DNA from: Chloroflexota bacterium
GTDB lineage: Bacteria > Chloroflexota > Limnocylindria > P2-11E
DNA: 64,000 nt
Direction of reading: 5' to 3'
Assembly (NCBI GenBank): GCA_005883625.1
Contig: VBDU01000076.1
Coordinates: 62,001 to 126,000 of the forward strand
The translations under genes were made by a program, and so were the position numbers. Shown here piece after piece: positions 1 through 10,325 of this stretch (position 1 is its first letter; the number at the start of each line of letters is the position of its first letter). The notes below the pieces were generated by a model that did no database searches, was not told the DNA's origin, and saw nothing but the letters and a program-made list of their open reading frames with translations.

Positions 1-940
1 GCGTTATCGGCTCAGCGTGCTCGCGCCGTGGGAGACGCTGCGCTGGGCCCACGACAAGCGCCTCACGTACCGCCTCGCCGGCGAGCTCGGCATCGACCAT
101 CCGCGCACCTGGTATCCGCGCGGCCGCGAAGACGTCCTCGCCTTCGACGGGCTCTTTCCCGCGATCCTCAAGCCCGCATACCGCCCAGAGCTCAATCGGT
201 TCACCCTCGCGAAGGCCTGGCTCGCCGAGGATGCTCGCGCGCTCGCCGACCGCTACGACGAGGCGTGCGCGAACATCGATCCGAGCCTCGTCATGATCCA
301 GGAGCGGATCCCCGGCGGCGGCGAATGCCAGTTCTCGTTCGCGGCCCTCTGCCGCGACGGCCGGCCCCTCGCCTCGGTCGTCGCGCGCCGCACGCGTCAG
401 TGGCCGAGGGACTTCGGGCGGGCGAGCACGTACGTCGAGACGATCGACGCTCCCGAGGTCGAGGAGGTCGCGAGAGCGGTGCTCGCGGCGCTCCGCTTCG
501 CCGGGCTCGTCGAGGTGGAGTTCAAGCGGGACCCGCGCGACGGGCGCCTCAAGCTCCTCGACATCAATCCGCGCGCCTGGGGGTGGCACACGCTCGGCGC
601 GCGTGCGGGCGTCGACTTCGCGTACCTGCTGTGGCGGATGCTGAACGGCGAGGACGTCCCCGAGCTGCGCGGACGGCCGGGCGTGCGCTGGGTTCGTGCG
701 CTCACCGACGTGCCCCAAGCGATCGCGGAGATCCGCGCCGGACGCCTCTCGTTGCCGCGCTACCTCTCGTCGCTCGGCGGTCCCATCGAGTTCGCGGTCC
801 TCGCCCCGGACGATCCGCTGCCGGCGCTCGTCGAGCTGCCCGCTACCGCGTACCTCGCGTGGAAGCGTCGCGCAAGCACGCGCGGGACGGGGCCGGTCAG
901 GATCGGGGCGGCGCGGCCGAGCGACGGCGGCGCGACGTGA
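1..940 (+). CDS. ATP-grasp domain protein (5' end outside window)
   Basis: ORF 17..940; ATP-grasp-like segments ILKPAYRPE, MIQERIPGGGECQFSF, LVEVEFKRDPRDGRLKLLDINPRAWG. Confidence 0.75.
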   Translation, partial: RYRLSVLAPWETLRWAHDKRLTYRLAGELGIDHPRTWYPRGREDVLAFDGLFPAILKPAYRPELNRFTLAKAWLAEDARALADRYDEACANIDPSLVMIQERIPGGGECQFSFAALCRDGRPLASVVARRTRQWPRDFGRASTYVETIDAPEVEEVARAVLAALRFAGLVEVEFKRDPRDGRLKLLDINPRAWGWHTLGARAGVDFAYLLWRMLNGEDVPELRGRPGVRWVRALTDVPQAIAEIRAGRLSLPRYLSSLGGPIEFAVLAPDDPLPALVELPATAYLAWKRRASTRGTGPVRIGAARPSDGGAT

Positions 941-1950
941 CCGTCCTGGCCATCGACGATCCGCGCTGGTCCGACTTCGTCGGCGCACAGTCCGACGCGA
1001 CGATCTTCCACCACCCGGTGTGGGCGAAGCTCCTCGCGGACAGCTACGGCTACCGGGCGATGGCCGTGGCGCTGAGCGACGGCGGCGCGCTCGTGGCCGG
1101 GCTGCCGGTCGTGGACGTGAGCCTGCCGCTTGGTCGCCGTCGGTGGGTCTCGCTCCCGTTCACCGATCATTGCCCACCGCTCGCCGGCGTCCGCGGCGCC
1201 GAGCTCGCGGGCGCCCTTTCCGAGGTCGCGCGGGCCTCGAGGCTCGACCGGCTCGAGATCCGGGCGCCGCTCGGCGAGGAGCACGGCATCCAGAGCCACG
1301 CGCCCTTCGTCCTGCACCAGGTTGCGGTGACCGGCGACGTCGCCGCGACGTGGAAGGGCCTTCGCCGCAACCATCGCCGTAGCGTCGCCGATGCCGAGGA
1401 GGCCGGCGTGCGGGTGGTCCGCGGCGAGTCGGCGGCCGACGTCGAGACCTTCTACCGGCTGCACCTCCAGACGCGGCGGCGCCTGGGCGTGCCGGTCCAG
1501 CCCCGGCGCTTCTTCGCGCTGCTGCTCGAGCGCGTCATCCGGACCGGACTCGGCTTCGTGCTCACCGCGCATCGCGACAACGTCCCCGTCGCCGGCGCCC
1601 TCTTCTGCGCGTGGAACGGGACGGTGATGTGCAAGTACAGCGCGCGGGCCGACGGCTTCACGAAGATCGACGCGATCCATCTCCTGTTCTGGTCCGCGAT
1701 CCGCTGGGCCTGCGAGAACGGCTACCACACGTTCGATCTCGGCCGATCCGAGGTCCAGCAAACACAGCTGCGCAGCTTCAAGGACGGCTGGGGTGCGCGG
1801 GAGACGCCGCTCGCGTACTCGTGGATCGCGAGCGCGCCGGTGAAGCTCGGAGGGAACCGCTCGCACGAGCTGCTCGGTGTGCTCATCCGCAACTCCGCGC
1901 CGTGGCTCTGCCGCGCGACAGGCGAGCTCCTCTACCGGTACGCGACGTGA
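937..1950 (+). CDS. GNAT/FemAB-like acyltransferase
   Basis: GTG at 937 overlaps the previous TGA; in frame with ORF 28..1950; KGLRRNHRRSVADAEEAGVRV...FYRLHLQTRRRLGVPVQP...FDLGRSEVQQTQLRSFKDGWG typical of FemAB-like proteins. Confidence 0.8.
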   Translation: MTVLAIDDPRWSDFVGAQSDATIFHHPVWAKLLADSYGYRAMAVALSDGGALVAGLPVVDVSLPLGRRRWVSLPFTDHCPPLAGVRGAELAGALSEVARASRLDRLEIRAPLGEEHGIQSHAPFVLHQVAVTGDVAATWKGLRRNHRRSVADAEEAGVRVVRGESAADVETFYRLHLQTRRRLGVPVQPRRFFALLLERVIRTGLGFVLTAHRDNVPVAGALFCAWNGTVMCKYSARADGFTKIDAIHLLFWSAIRWACENGYHTFDLGRSEVQQTQLRSFKDGWGARETPLAYSWIASAPVKLGGNRSHELLGVLIRNSAPWLCRATGELLYRYAT

Positions 1951-3302
1951 TCGAGATCCTCTTCCTGGCCGCCGATCTCGTGTGGCCGCCGAGCGGCGGC
2001 GGCCGGATCCGTACGTTGTCACAGCTCCACGTCCTCGGCTCGCTGCCGGAGGTCGCCCGTGTCGTGCTGTTCTCGCTTGGCGAGGACGGGCTCCGGGGCG
2101 AGGACCGCGCGGCGCTCAGGCGCGAGGTGCCCAAGCTCGAGGTGCTCGAGCCCGTCTTCCATCCGGTGCACCTCTTCGCCTATCCGCGATACGTGCCGCG
2201 TGTCGCCTGGCTGCGGGCCGCGCGGGGCGTGCCGTATCTCGCAGGCAAGTGGGAGTCGCCGACCGTGCGCGCCGCGCTCGCGAGAGAGCTCAATGCGTTC
2301 CGCTACGACGTCGTGTGGCTCGGCTCGCTCGGCATGGCGCGGTACCTCCCCCTCGTGCGGCACCGCCTTCCGGACGCGCGCATCGTGCTCGATGGCCATA
2401 ACGTGGAGAGCGCGCTCTGGGGACAGTTCGCGCGGCGCCAGCGCGGCATCCGCCGCCTCGTCGCCGAGGCGGAATGGCGTCTCGCGCGGGACTTCGAGCG
2501 CGACGTCCTCCGCGCGGTCGACGCCGTCGCGGCCATCTCGACCGACGACGCGCGCGCCTACCGCGAGCTCGCCGGCGTCGAGGCCCGGTTCGTGCCGCAG
2601 GTCGTGCCGTTCGACCGTCGCGCGACCCGCACGGCGGGCGGCGCGCGCCTGTGCTACGTGGGGACGCTGTCCTGGCGCCCGAACGCGCGCGGGCTCGACT
2701 GGTTCTGTGGCGAGGTCTGGCCGCGCGTTCGCGAGCGCCTGCCCGACGCGACGCTCGAGATCGCGGGAGCCGGGTTGCCGGTGGACCCGCACGGCGCCGC
2801 CGTCGCGCCGCGCGCGTGGTCGGTGCCGGGCGTGACGACCGTCGGGTTCGTGCCCGACGTGGCCGCCGTCTACGACCGATCGGTCGCGATGGTCGCGCCG
2901 ACGCTCGGAGGCAGCGGCGTGCGTCTCAAGCTCCTCGAGGCGTTCCGCCACGGCGTGCCGGTGATCACCACGTCCGACGGCGCGGCCGGGCTGGCTATCG
3001 AGCCGGGCCGCGAGGCGTTCGTCGAAGACGAGCCGAGCGCGTTCGCGGCCCGCGTCATCGAGACCGCGACCTCGCCACTCCGGCAAGCGCGCCTGCGTGA
3101 CGCGGCCTTTGCCTTCCTCGGGCGCGAGCACGGCATGCCCGCGGCACAGGACGCGGTGCGCGATGTGCTCGGCCTCCGCGCCGGAAGCATGCCCCGCGGT
3201 CTCGCAGGGCATCAGTCTTCTGAGCTGAGTCCGGTGGATCTCGCCGTCGGTGGTCGCGGCGCCGGCGTGGTCGGTGACGAGCGCGAACGTGGGGCGGCCT
3301 GA
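1947..3302 (+). CDS. Glycosyltransferase family 4/1-type
   Basis: GTG at 1947 overlaps the previous stop; VWPPSGGGRIR..., DGHNVES, YVGTLSWRPNARGLDWF, PTLGGSGVRLKLLEAFRHGVPVITT. Confidence 0.8.
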   Translation: MIEILFLAADLVWPPSGGGRIRTLSQLHVLGSLPEVARVVLFSLGEDGLRGEDRAALRREVPKLEVLEPVFHPVHLFAYPRYVPRVAWLRAARGVPYLAGKWESPTVRAALARELNAFRYDVVWLGSLGMARYLPLVRHRLPDARIVLDGHNVESALWGQFARRQRGIRRLVAEAEWRLARDFERDVLRAVDAVAAISTDDARAYRELAGVEARFVPQVVPFDRRATRTAGGARLCYVGTLSWRPNARGLDWFCGEVWPRVRERLPDATLEIAGAGLPVDPHGAAVAPRAWSVPGVTTVGFVPDVAAVYDRSVAMVAPTLGGSGVRLKLLEAFRHGVPVITTSDGAAGLAIEPGREAFVEDEPSAFAARVIETATSPLRQARLRDAAFAFLGREHGMPAAQDAVRDVLGLRAGSMPRGLAGHQSSELSPVDLAVGGRGAGVVGDERERGAA

Positions 3303-3345
3303 CCCCACCGCGACGGCCGAACGGGCCGCCTCCGCGTGCCGGCGG

Positions 3346-6300
3346 TCAGGGCAGCAGCGCGAGGTGGTCGTGGTAGATCTTGCCCCAGGTCGTCGGCGTG
3401 GCCGCGTAGTAATCGGTGATGAGCGAGAAGGTCGAGCACGCGGTTCCCCAGGTGTCCCAGACCCAAGACAGATAGCCGGTCTGGTGCGCATCGAGCCAGT
3501 TCAGCAGCGCGTTGAACCACACTCCGTCGCAGTTGTCGGTGCCGACCTCCTCGACGACGACCGGCACCTGCGCGATGACGGGTGCGACCTGGCTGTCGAA
3601 GCAGGCGATCGTGTGGCACACGTTGAAGTTGTAGACGTGCCACGCGGCGGCGAGGTTGTTGAGCGGGTCCACCGGCTTGTAGACGAGCCACTGCGTGAGT
3701 GAATTCGAGTACGACACGCCGCCGAGATCGATGACGTTGGTCGCCCCGGTCGCGCGGATCGCGGTGACGAGCTGCTGCATGCCCGCGGCCTGGTAGGAGA
3801 AGCCCGAGCACGTCCCGCCATCGCGCCAGCAGGTCCAGGCCGCGACGGTGTCCTGCTGGTTGTCCGGGAACGGCTCGTTGAAGACGTCGAAGATCACCGT
3901 GTCGTTGCCCTTGAACGCGGTCGCGACCTGCGTCCAGAAGGTCACGGTGTGATCCTTGTCCGGCATCGGCGACTGACCGGTCGACAGCGTCGTGCCGGGC
4001 GCGCTCCACTGCAGGTCGAGGATGACGTACATGCCGGCCTGGTTCAGGGTGGCCACCCAGTCCTTGATCATTTGCTGGTACGGCGCGCCCGTCCACGTGG
4101 GGTTCGTACCGTTGATGCCGAGCCAGCAGTCCTCGTTCATCTGGACGCGGACGGCGTTGGTCTTCCAGCTCTTGATCGCCTGCACCGAGGCGAGGTCGCG
4201 CGGGCCCTCCGAGAAGCCCCAGCCGCCGTTCAGGATGCACGCGGACTCCATCCCCGAGCGGTTGACGCCGCGGAGGATGACGCGCTGCCCTGAGCCGTTG
4301 ACCAGCTGGTTGCCCTGGACGTGGATGCCCGAGAACGCCGGCGCCGTCGTGGGAAGCGGCGTCGGGGTGGACGCGGGCGTCGGAGTCGGGAGCGGCCCTG
4401 GCGTCGCGGTCGGCGCGGGCGTCGGGGTCGCGACCGCGTTGTGCCGCTGCCCGAGAAGGCCAGGTCCAGGTGCGGGCCGACCTCGAGCCCGCCGGCGTCG
4501 AGGCTGATCACGGTGAGGAAGCCGCCGTTCGTCGTCGAGCGCTCCCAGCCGCTCACCGTGTAGGTCTGGCCGGCGACGACGGTGATGACCTCGGCGCTGC
4601 CCTGCCACGCCGCCGTCGCGACGAGCTTGAGCGCGCTCGTGCCGGTGTGCGCGTTCGCCGGGTTCACGTCGATGCCGGCGCTCGGGCTCAGGCCCCAACC
4701 GGCGCTCGCGGCCTCGAAGCCACCGTTCACGATCAGCTCGTTGGGCACCGGCGGCGGCGTCGGCAGCGGGGTCGCCGTCGGTGCCGGTGTCGGCGCCACG
4801 GTGGGCGTCGGCGTCGGCGCGGCGGTCGGCGCGACGGTGGGCGTGGCCGTCGGGGCCACGGTGGGAGTCGGCGTCGGCGCCGTCGTCGGCGTGGCGCTCG
4901 GGGCGGAGGTTGGCGCCGCGGTCGGCGTCGGCGTGGGGCCGACCGTGGGAGTCGGCGCGGCCGTGGGCGACGGGGTCGCGGGCGGCAACGTGGGCCCGAT
5001 CGTCGGCGCGGCCGTGGGCGTCAGGGTCGGCGCCGCCGTGGGTGCGATCGTCGGCGCGGCCGTCGGCGCCCCGGTCGGTGCCGCGGTCGGGGCGTTGGTG
5101 GGCGTCGCGGTGCCGCTTGCGGCCGGGGCGGTGGTCGGGGTCGCGGTCGGCACCGGAGGCGGCGCGTTCGGCGCTCGCGCCGGGATCACCGCGAACGATG
5201 CGGCCGTCGGCTGCGAGCTGTACAGGGTCTTCCAGCCCGTGGCGAAGGCCTGCAGCGTGACGGTGTAGGTGCCCAGCGCCGCGCTCGAGGGGACGTTCCA
5301 CGAGAGCTGGTAGGTGCGCGCCTTGTCGGGATCGAAGGCCTGCTCGTTGAACCACTTCTGGTGCGCGAGCGCGGTGCCGTCCGGGACGAAGACCTCGATC
5401 CCGACGACGGCGCTCGCCGACACGCTGCTCTTGAAGACCGCCGACACCGTGACCGTGTCCTGCGCCGCGACGTTCGCGGGGTCGACGGTCGCGGTCGACG
5501 CGAAGGTCGTGATCCCCGTCGGCCTCTGGGGCTGGCCCTGCGTCTGCGCGGTCGGCGTGACCACCGAGGCGGAGGTCACCGTGACGAGGCTGACGATGCC
5601 GTCGTCTTCCAGCCAGGTCACCCCGTCGGCGACCGCCCGGAGGCGGAGCATGTACGTGCCGGGCGTCGCGGGCGCACGAATCTTGAACGTGAAGGTGCCG
5701 ATCCCGCCGGGCGCGACGTTCGGCTCGGTCTGCACGGCCACCCGGTCGGCGGTCGGCCAGCCCGCGGCGAGCGACACCTGCGAACGGTCATCGCCCGCGA
5801 CGCCGAGGTTGACCTGAGCGCTGGGGACTCCCTTGAGCCAGGTCCGCGTGCCGGTGTTCTGAAGCCGGACGGTGAGCGGCGCGCTCGTTTCGCCCACCCG
5901 CAGGAGGGGGTTCCGCGATTGGTCGACGAGCTGGCTGTGGAAGCCGAAGTCGCTCGCGATCATGAGGACCGTCCCGTCGTCCTCGAGCCAGGTCAGGCCG
6001 TCCACCACGAGCCGGAGGGGGATGGGGTACGCGCCGACCTTGTCGGGGGCGCGCACGCTGAAGGTGAAGGTGGCGACGCCTCCCGGGAGCACGGTGTCTT
6101 CGACGGGCGCCGCGATGCGGTTCGCAGACAGCCAGCCGGCGGCGATCTTCGAGTCCGCGAACTGCGCGGAATCACCGCGAACGGCGAGGGTGACCTCGCG
6201 ACCGGCGACCCCTCGCTGCCAGGGCGCGAGCCCGACGTTGCGGTAGTGGACCGAGGTTACGGCGGTCCGGCCGGGGGCGACCGTGAGCGTCGGAACGTTC

Positions 6301-6458
6301 TCGGCGAGGATGGCGTGGAACGCGAGGGCGGCGAGATTCGGGGACAGCGGGACCCAGACGGCGGACCCGATCACGAGAAGGGGCGCCATGAGCAGCACGA
6401 CGAGCAACCGCTTCACCGGGAAGCCGGCGGCGCGTGGTAGTGCCTGGGTCGAATACAT
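3346..6458 (-). pseudogene. Secreted multidomain cellulase (two NBR1/Ig-like repeats, TP-rich linker, CBM, GH5 catalytic domain), frame-broken at about 4440-4460
   Basis: ORF 4230..6458(-) gives signal/TM, two repeated ...VDGLTWLEDDGTV domains, A/P/T linker and a CBM-like NELIVNGGFEAASAGWGLSP...; the other frame (ORF 3346..5355 -) carries TPTP linker plus GH5 VILRGVNRSGMES...VIFDVFNEPFPD...VVVEEVGTDN. Confidence 0.75.
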
Positions 6459-7109
6459 CCTTCGGCGTTCCTCCAGGCGCAGGGATAGGCCCGGGGGAGG
6501 CCGACTACGAGAGGGAAACAGGTCTAGGGGCGCGTACTAGGAGGCGGGCGCGCTTTCGGGCCAGGACCGAACGAGTCCGTGCACGAAAGTCGGCCCGTTA
6601 CGGCAGCCACACGGAGAAGCCACGGGCGGGGGGAGGGGTGCCCGAAGCTCCCTCACCACCGACCGACACCGGCGCGATACGGGCCCTCTCCCTTTCTTAT
6701 GGCCGGCGCGGCCGCGAGCGATTGCTCCGGGCAGCGCGGCGGACGACAATCGCGCGCCGTGGCAGTGGGAAGGGTGGGCGCGATGACGACGGGCGGGGTC
6801 CTCGGTGCGATCGCCGGACTCGGGATCGGCGTCCTGCTGGCGATCCCGGCGGCGGACGCGGTTCGCGGCGGACTGCCCGTCGTGTTCGGCTCTGCCGGAG
6901 CCCTCGCCCTCGCGGGAATCGCTCTCGCGTACTGGCGCAGCGGGCCGCAACTGCGACGACAACGTTCTCGACCCGCTGACGTTGAGTCCCTAGTGTTCCG
7001 AACCACGTTCAAGCGAGGGCACGAACAACCGCGTCCGCCGGCCTCTTCGCCGACGTACGCGTCGTGGACCGAGCGACCCGAGCGAGTAGAGGAAGCGGAG
7101 GCGAAAGAC

Positions 7110-7499
7110 ATGCAGCAGCGGGACGTCTCGATGCAGGCAGGCGAGCTCAACGCCCTGCTCGGACGCGGGTCCGAGTTCGAAGGCAAGCTCGCCTTCGAAG
7201 GGAAGGTCCGCATCGACGGCAACTTCACAGGCGAGATCTCGACGAACGACATGCTCGTCATCGGTGACGGCGCCAAGGTGTCGGCCGAGATCAGCTGCGG
7301 TACGGTCGTCGTCGAGGGCGAGGTCGTCGGCAACATCAAGGCGACGAGCGCGGTGGAGCTCCACCGGCCGGCCAAGGTGCACGGCGACATCACCACGCCG
7401 TCGCTGATGATCGAGAAGGGCGTGGTCTTCGAGGGACACACCAAGATGGAGAGCGTCCAGAGCTCGAACGTCGTCTCATTGCACGCCGCGGAAGACTGA
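7110..7499 (+). CDS. Bactofilin (polymer-forming cytoskeletal protein)
   Basis: SD-like GGAGGC then ATG 7110; FEGKLAFEGKVRIDGNFTGEISTNDMLVIGDGAKVSAEISCGTVVVEGEVVGNIKAT beta-helix repeat; ORF stays open in frame upstream to 6579. Confidence 0.85.
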   Translation: MQQRDVSMQAGELNALLGRGSEFEGKLAFEGKVRIDGNFTGEISTNDMLVIGDGAKVSAEISCGTVVVEGEVVGNIKATSAVELHRPAKVHGDITTPSLMIEKGVVFEGHTKMESVQSSNVVSLHAAED

Positions 7500-7521
7500 G
7501 CGCGAGCGCTCGACCCGTAGC

Positions 7522-8238
7522 GTGCAGGGCGTCCTCCTCCTCGATCGCGTAACGGTCCGCGACGCGGACTTCCGCCACGCCGCGTTCGATCGCTTCAGCC
7601 CGAACGGCTGCGTATTCGAGCGCTGCGATTTCCGGAGCGAGGCCTTCGGCGAGCAATGGCAGGCGCTCTTCACGAGCCGGCGGCAGGGCGTCTTCCGCGA
7701 CTGCCGCTTCGACGGCGCGGACCTCAGTGGTGTGCGCCCGGGCCAGACGCGCTTCGAACGGTGCAGCTTCGTCGACGCGAATCTGGACGGCTGGCTCTCG
7801 GCGTGCGCGGAGTTCGTCGACTGCCGCTTCAGCGGTCGCCTCCGCGGCGTGACGTTCCACGGCCGGCCCTGGGGCCCGGGGATCCAGCGTCTCGATCCAG
7901 CCCGTGCCACGAACGCCTTCCGCGGGAACGACTTCACGGGCGCCGACCTCATGAATACGGTCTTCGTGAACGGGATCGACGTTCGCGCGCAGACCTGGCC
8001 GGCGGGCGACGACTACGTGGTCGTCGACCGCATCCACCAGCGCTTCACGCGCGGGCGCCAGCGGGTCCTCGAATGGCGCGATCACGAGTCGCGGAACGAC
8101 GCGCTCTCGATGCTGCAGGAGATCGCATTCGTCTACGGCCAGCAGCGCGAGATCCTCGCACGGCGCGTCGACGAGCGCTGGCAGGCCCAGCCCGACGTCC
8201 AGCGCAAGGTGTGGGAGGCGCTCGAGCGCGCTCTCTAG
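7522..8238 (+). CDS. Pentapeptide-repeat-like protein
   Basis: A(D/N)(F/L)xx-type repeats: RDADFRHAAFDRF, CRFDGADLSGVR, CSFVDANLDGW, NDFTGADLMNTVF. Confidence 0.7.
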   Translation: MQGVLLLDRVTVRDADFRHAAFDRFSPNGCVFERCDFRSEAFGEQWQALFTSRRQGVFRDCRFDGADLSGVRPGQTRFERCSFVDANLDGWLSACAEFVDCRFSGRLRGVTFHGRPWGPGIQRLDPARATNAFRGNDFTGADLMNTVFVNGIDVRAQTWPAGDDYVVVDRIHQRFTRGRQRVLEWRDHESRNDALSMLQEIAFVYGQQREILARRVDERWQAQPDVQRKVWEALERAL

Positions 8239-8254
8239 CGCGCTATCATCGAGG

Positions 8255-8466
8255 CCTCGCCACGACGCGGACGCTCCTTCGCGACCGTCGCCAAGAGAGC
8301 CGGGTGAGGTGAGAGCCGGCCGGCGTGCGTCGGAGCCACCACCGCCGAGCGACGTGGGCCCGCCCCGTACAGCGGATCGCTGAAAGTGCGCCGGCGCGTC
8401 CGGCGAAGCTGGGTGGAACCGCGGGATCACTCCTCGTCCCAGACGAGGGGTGATCTTGTGTTTTGA
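8255..8466 (+). promoter_or_regulatory. T-box leader of thrS (candidate specifier ACC, Thr)
   Basis: AAGAGAGCCGGGTGAGGTGAGAGCCGG Stem I-like elements; candidate specifier ACC at 8338-8340 or 8341-8343; T-box motif GGGTGGAACCGCGG at 8411-8424; hairpin with U-rich tail just before thrS. Confidence 0.85.
8425..8465 (+). terminator. Terminator of the Thr T-box
   Basis: GATCACTCCTCGTC / GACGAGGGGTGATC stem (one G-U) followed by TTGTGTTTT. Confidence 0.85.
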
Positions 8467-8477
8467 GGGGTGTCGCG

Positions 8478-10325
8478 ATGGCGAAGACCGAGCGAAAGCC
8501 CGACCACGGCGACGACAAGCTCTACGCGCTGCGGCACTCGACCGCGCACGTCATGGCGGGTGCCGTGCTCGAGCTGTTCCCCGACGCCAAATTCGGCTTC
8601 GGCCCGCCGGTCGCGGACGGGTTCTACTACGACTTCGACCTGCCACGCGCGCTCACGGTGGAGGACCTGCCGAAGATCGAGGAGCGGATGCGCGCCACGG
8701 TCGGCCAGGATCTGGCGTTCGAGCACAAGGAGCTGAGCGTCCCCGAGGCCCTCGCGTTCTTCCGCGAGCGTCGTCAGGACTACAAGATCGATCAGATCAC
8801 CAAGCTCGACGAAGAGGTACAGGACGGCACCGTGTCCATCTACCAGCACGGCGGCTTCGTCGACCTGTGTCGGGGCCCGCACGTCGAGCGCACCGGGAAG
8901 ATCGGACCATTCCGGCTGCTTTCGGTCGCGGGCGCGTACTGGCGCGGCAACGAGCGCAATCCACAGCTGCAGCGGATCTACGGGACCGCGTGGCCGTCAC
9001 AGAAGGAGCTCGACGCGTACCTCGAGAAGCTGAAGGAGATCGAGCGGCGCGACCACCGTCGCCTGGGCGCCGACCTCGAGCTATTCCGCATCGACGACGA
9101 GCTCGGCTCGGGTCTCGTGCTCTGGCTGCCGAACCTCTCGGTCGTGCGCGAGGAGCTCGAGACGTGGTGGCGCGCGATCCATCGCGAGCACGGGTACACG
9201 CTCGTCTACACCCCGCACATCGCGCACGAGAAGATCTACCAGCGCTCGGGGCATCTCGAGAAGTACGGCGAGAACATGTATGGCCCATTGCTGCTGGAGT
9301 CGGGCGGGGGGCCGGGGGGGCAGCGCCCGCCCGACCGTTTCTGGATCAAGCCCATGAACTGCCCGGGCCATATCAAGGTGTATCAGTCGAAGGTCCACAG
9401 CTACCGCGAGCTGCCGCTCCGCATCGGTGAGCTCGGCACGGTGTACCGCTACGAACGGGGCGGCGCGCTCCACGGGATGCTGCGGGTCCGCGGCTTCACG
9501 CAGGACGACTCGCACATCTTCTGCTCGTGGGCGCAGGCCCAGGACGAGATCGGGAAGGTCTTCGACCTCGCGATGGAGTTCCTCCGCACGTTCGGGTACT
9601 CCGACCCGCGCATCTACCTCTCGACGCGGCCGGAGCGCCGCCTCGGGAGCGACGAGCTCTGGGACAAGGCCGAGGGCGCGCTGAAGGAGGCGCTCGGCGT
9701 CCGCGAGGTGCCGTACCAGGTCGACGAGGGCGGCGGCGTCTTCTACGCCCCGAAGATCGACATCAAGGTCCTCGACGCCATCGGCCGCGAGTGGCAGGGC
9801 GCGACCATCCAGATCGACCTCAACCTGCCCGAGCGGTTCGACGTGACGTTCGTGAACGCGAAGGGCGAGCGCGAGCGGGCCGTGATGATCCACCGCGTGC
9901 TCTTCGGCAGCCTCGAGCGCTTCGTCGGCGGGCTCATCGAGCATTACGCCGGCAATTTTCCGCTCTGGCTCTCGTGGGAGCAGGCCACGGTCATCCCGAT
10001 CCGCGAGACCGCGCGGCCCTACGCCGAAGAGATCGCGACGGCGCTCCGCGCGCGCGGTTTCCGCATCCACCTCGACCCGCAGCCGGGCGACCTGCGCACG
10101 CGGATCAAGGAGGCGCAGGGCCGGAAGGCGAACTACATGCTCGTCGTCGGCGACCGCGAGGCGGAGTCGCGTACCGTGTCGGTCCGCCGGCGCGGCTCGC
10201 GCGAAGAGGAGCGGGGCGTCGCGCTCGAGGCGCTCCTCGAGCGGCTCATCACGGAGCGCGAGACCAAGGCGCTACCTCCCGATTTCGGCCCGCGCGGTCC
10301 GTCGCTCGCCGACACGCTCGGGTGA
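8478..10325 (+). CDS. thrS: Threonyl-tRNA synthetase, lacking an N-terminal TGS domain
   Basis: ATG 8478; [50 protein letters not shown]; no TGS sequence before the editing domain. Confidence 0.95.
   Translation: [615 protein letters not shown]
9304..9336 (+). repeat. GC palindrome family 1, copy inside thrS
   Basis: GCGGGGGGCCGGGGGGGCAGCGCCCGCCCGACC. Confidence 0.65.

Noticed and set aside
28-1950. 640-aa ORF as a single fusion protein
   Set aside because: The first 300 codons are an alternative frame of the ATP-grasp gene; real FemAB-like gene starts at GTG 937.
4740-5140. Dense GTCGGCG-type periodicity resembling a minisatellite or CRISPR-like array
   Set aside because: It encodes the A/P/T-rich linker (ATPTVAPTAAPT...) of the minus-strand cellulase; units are irregular and there are no spacers.
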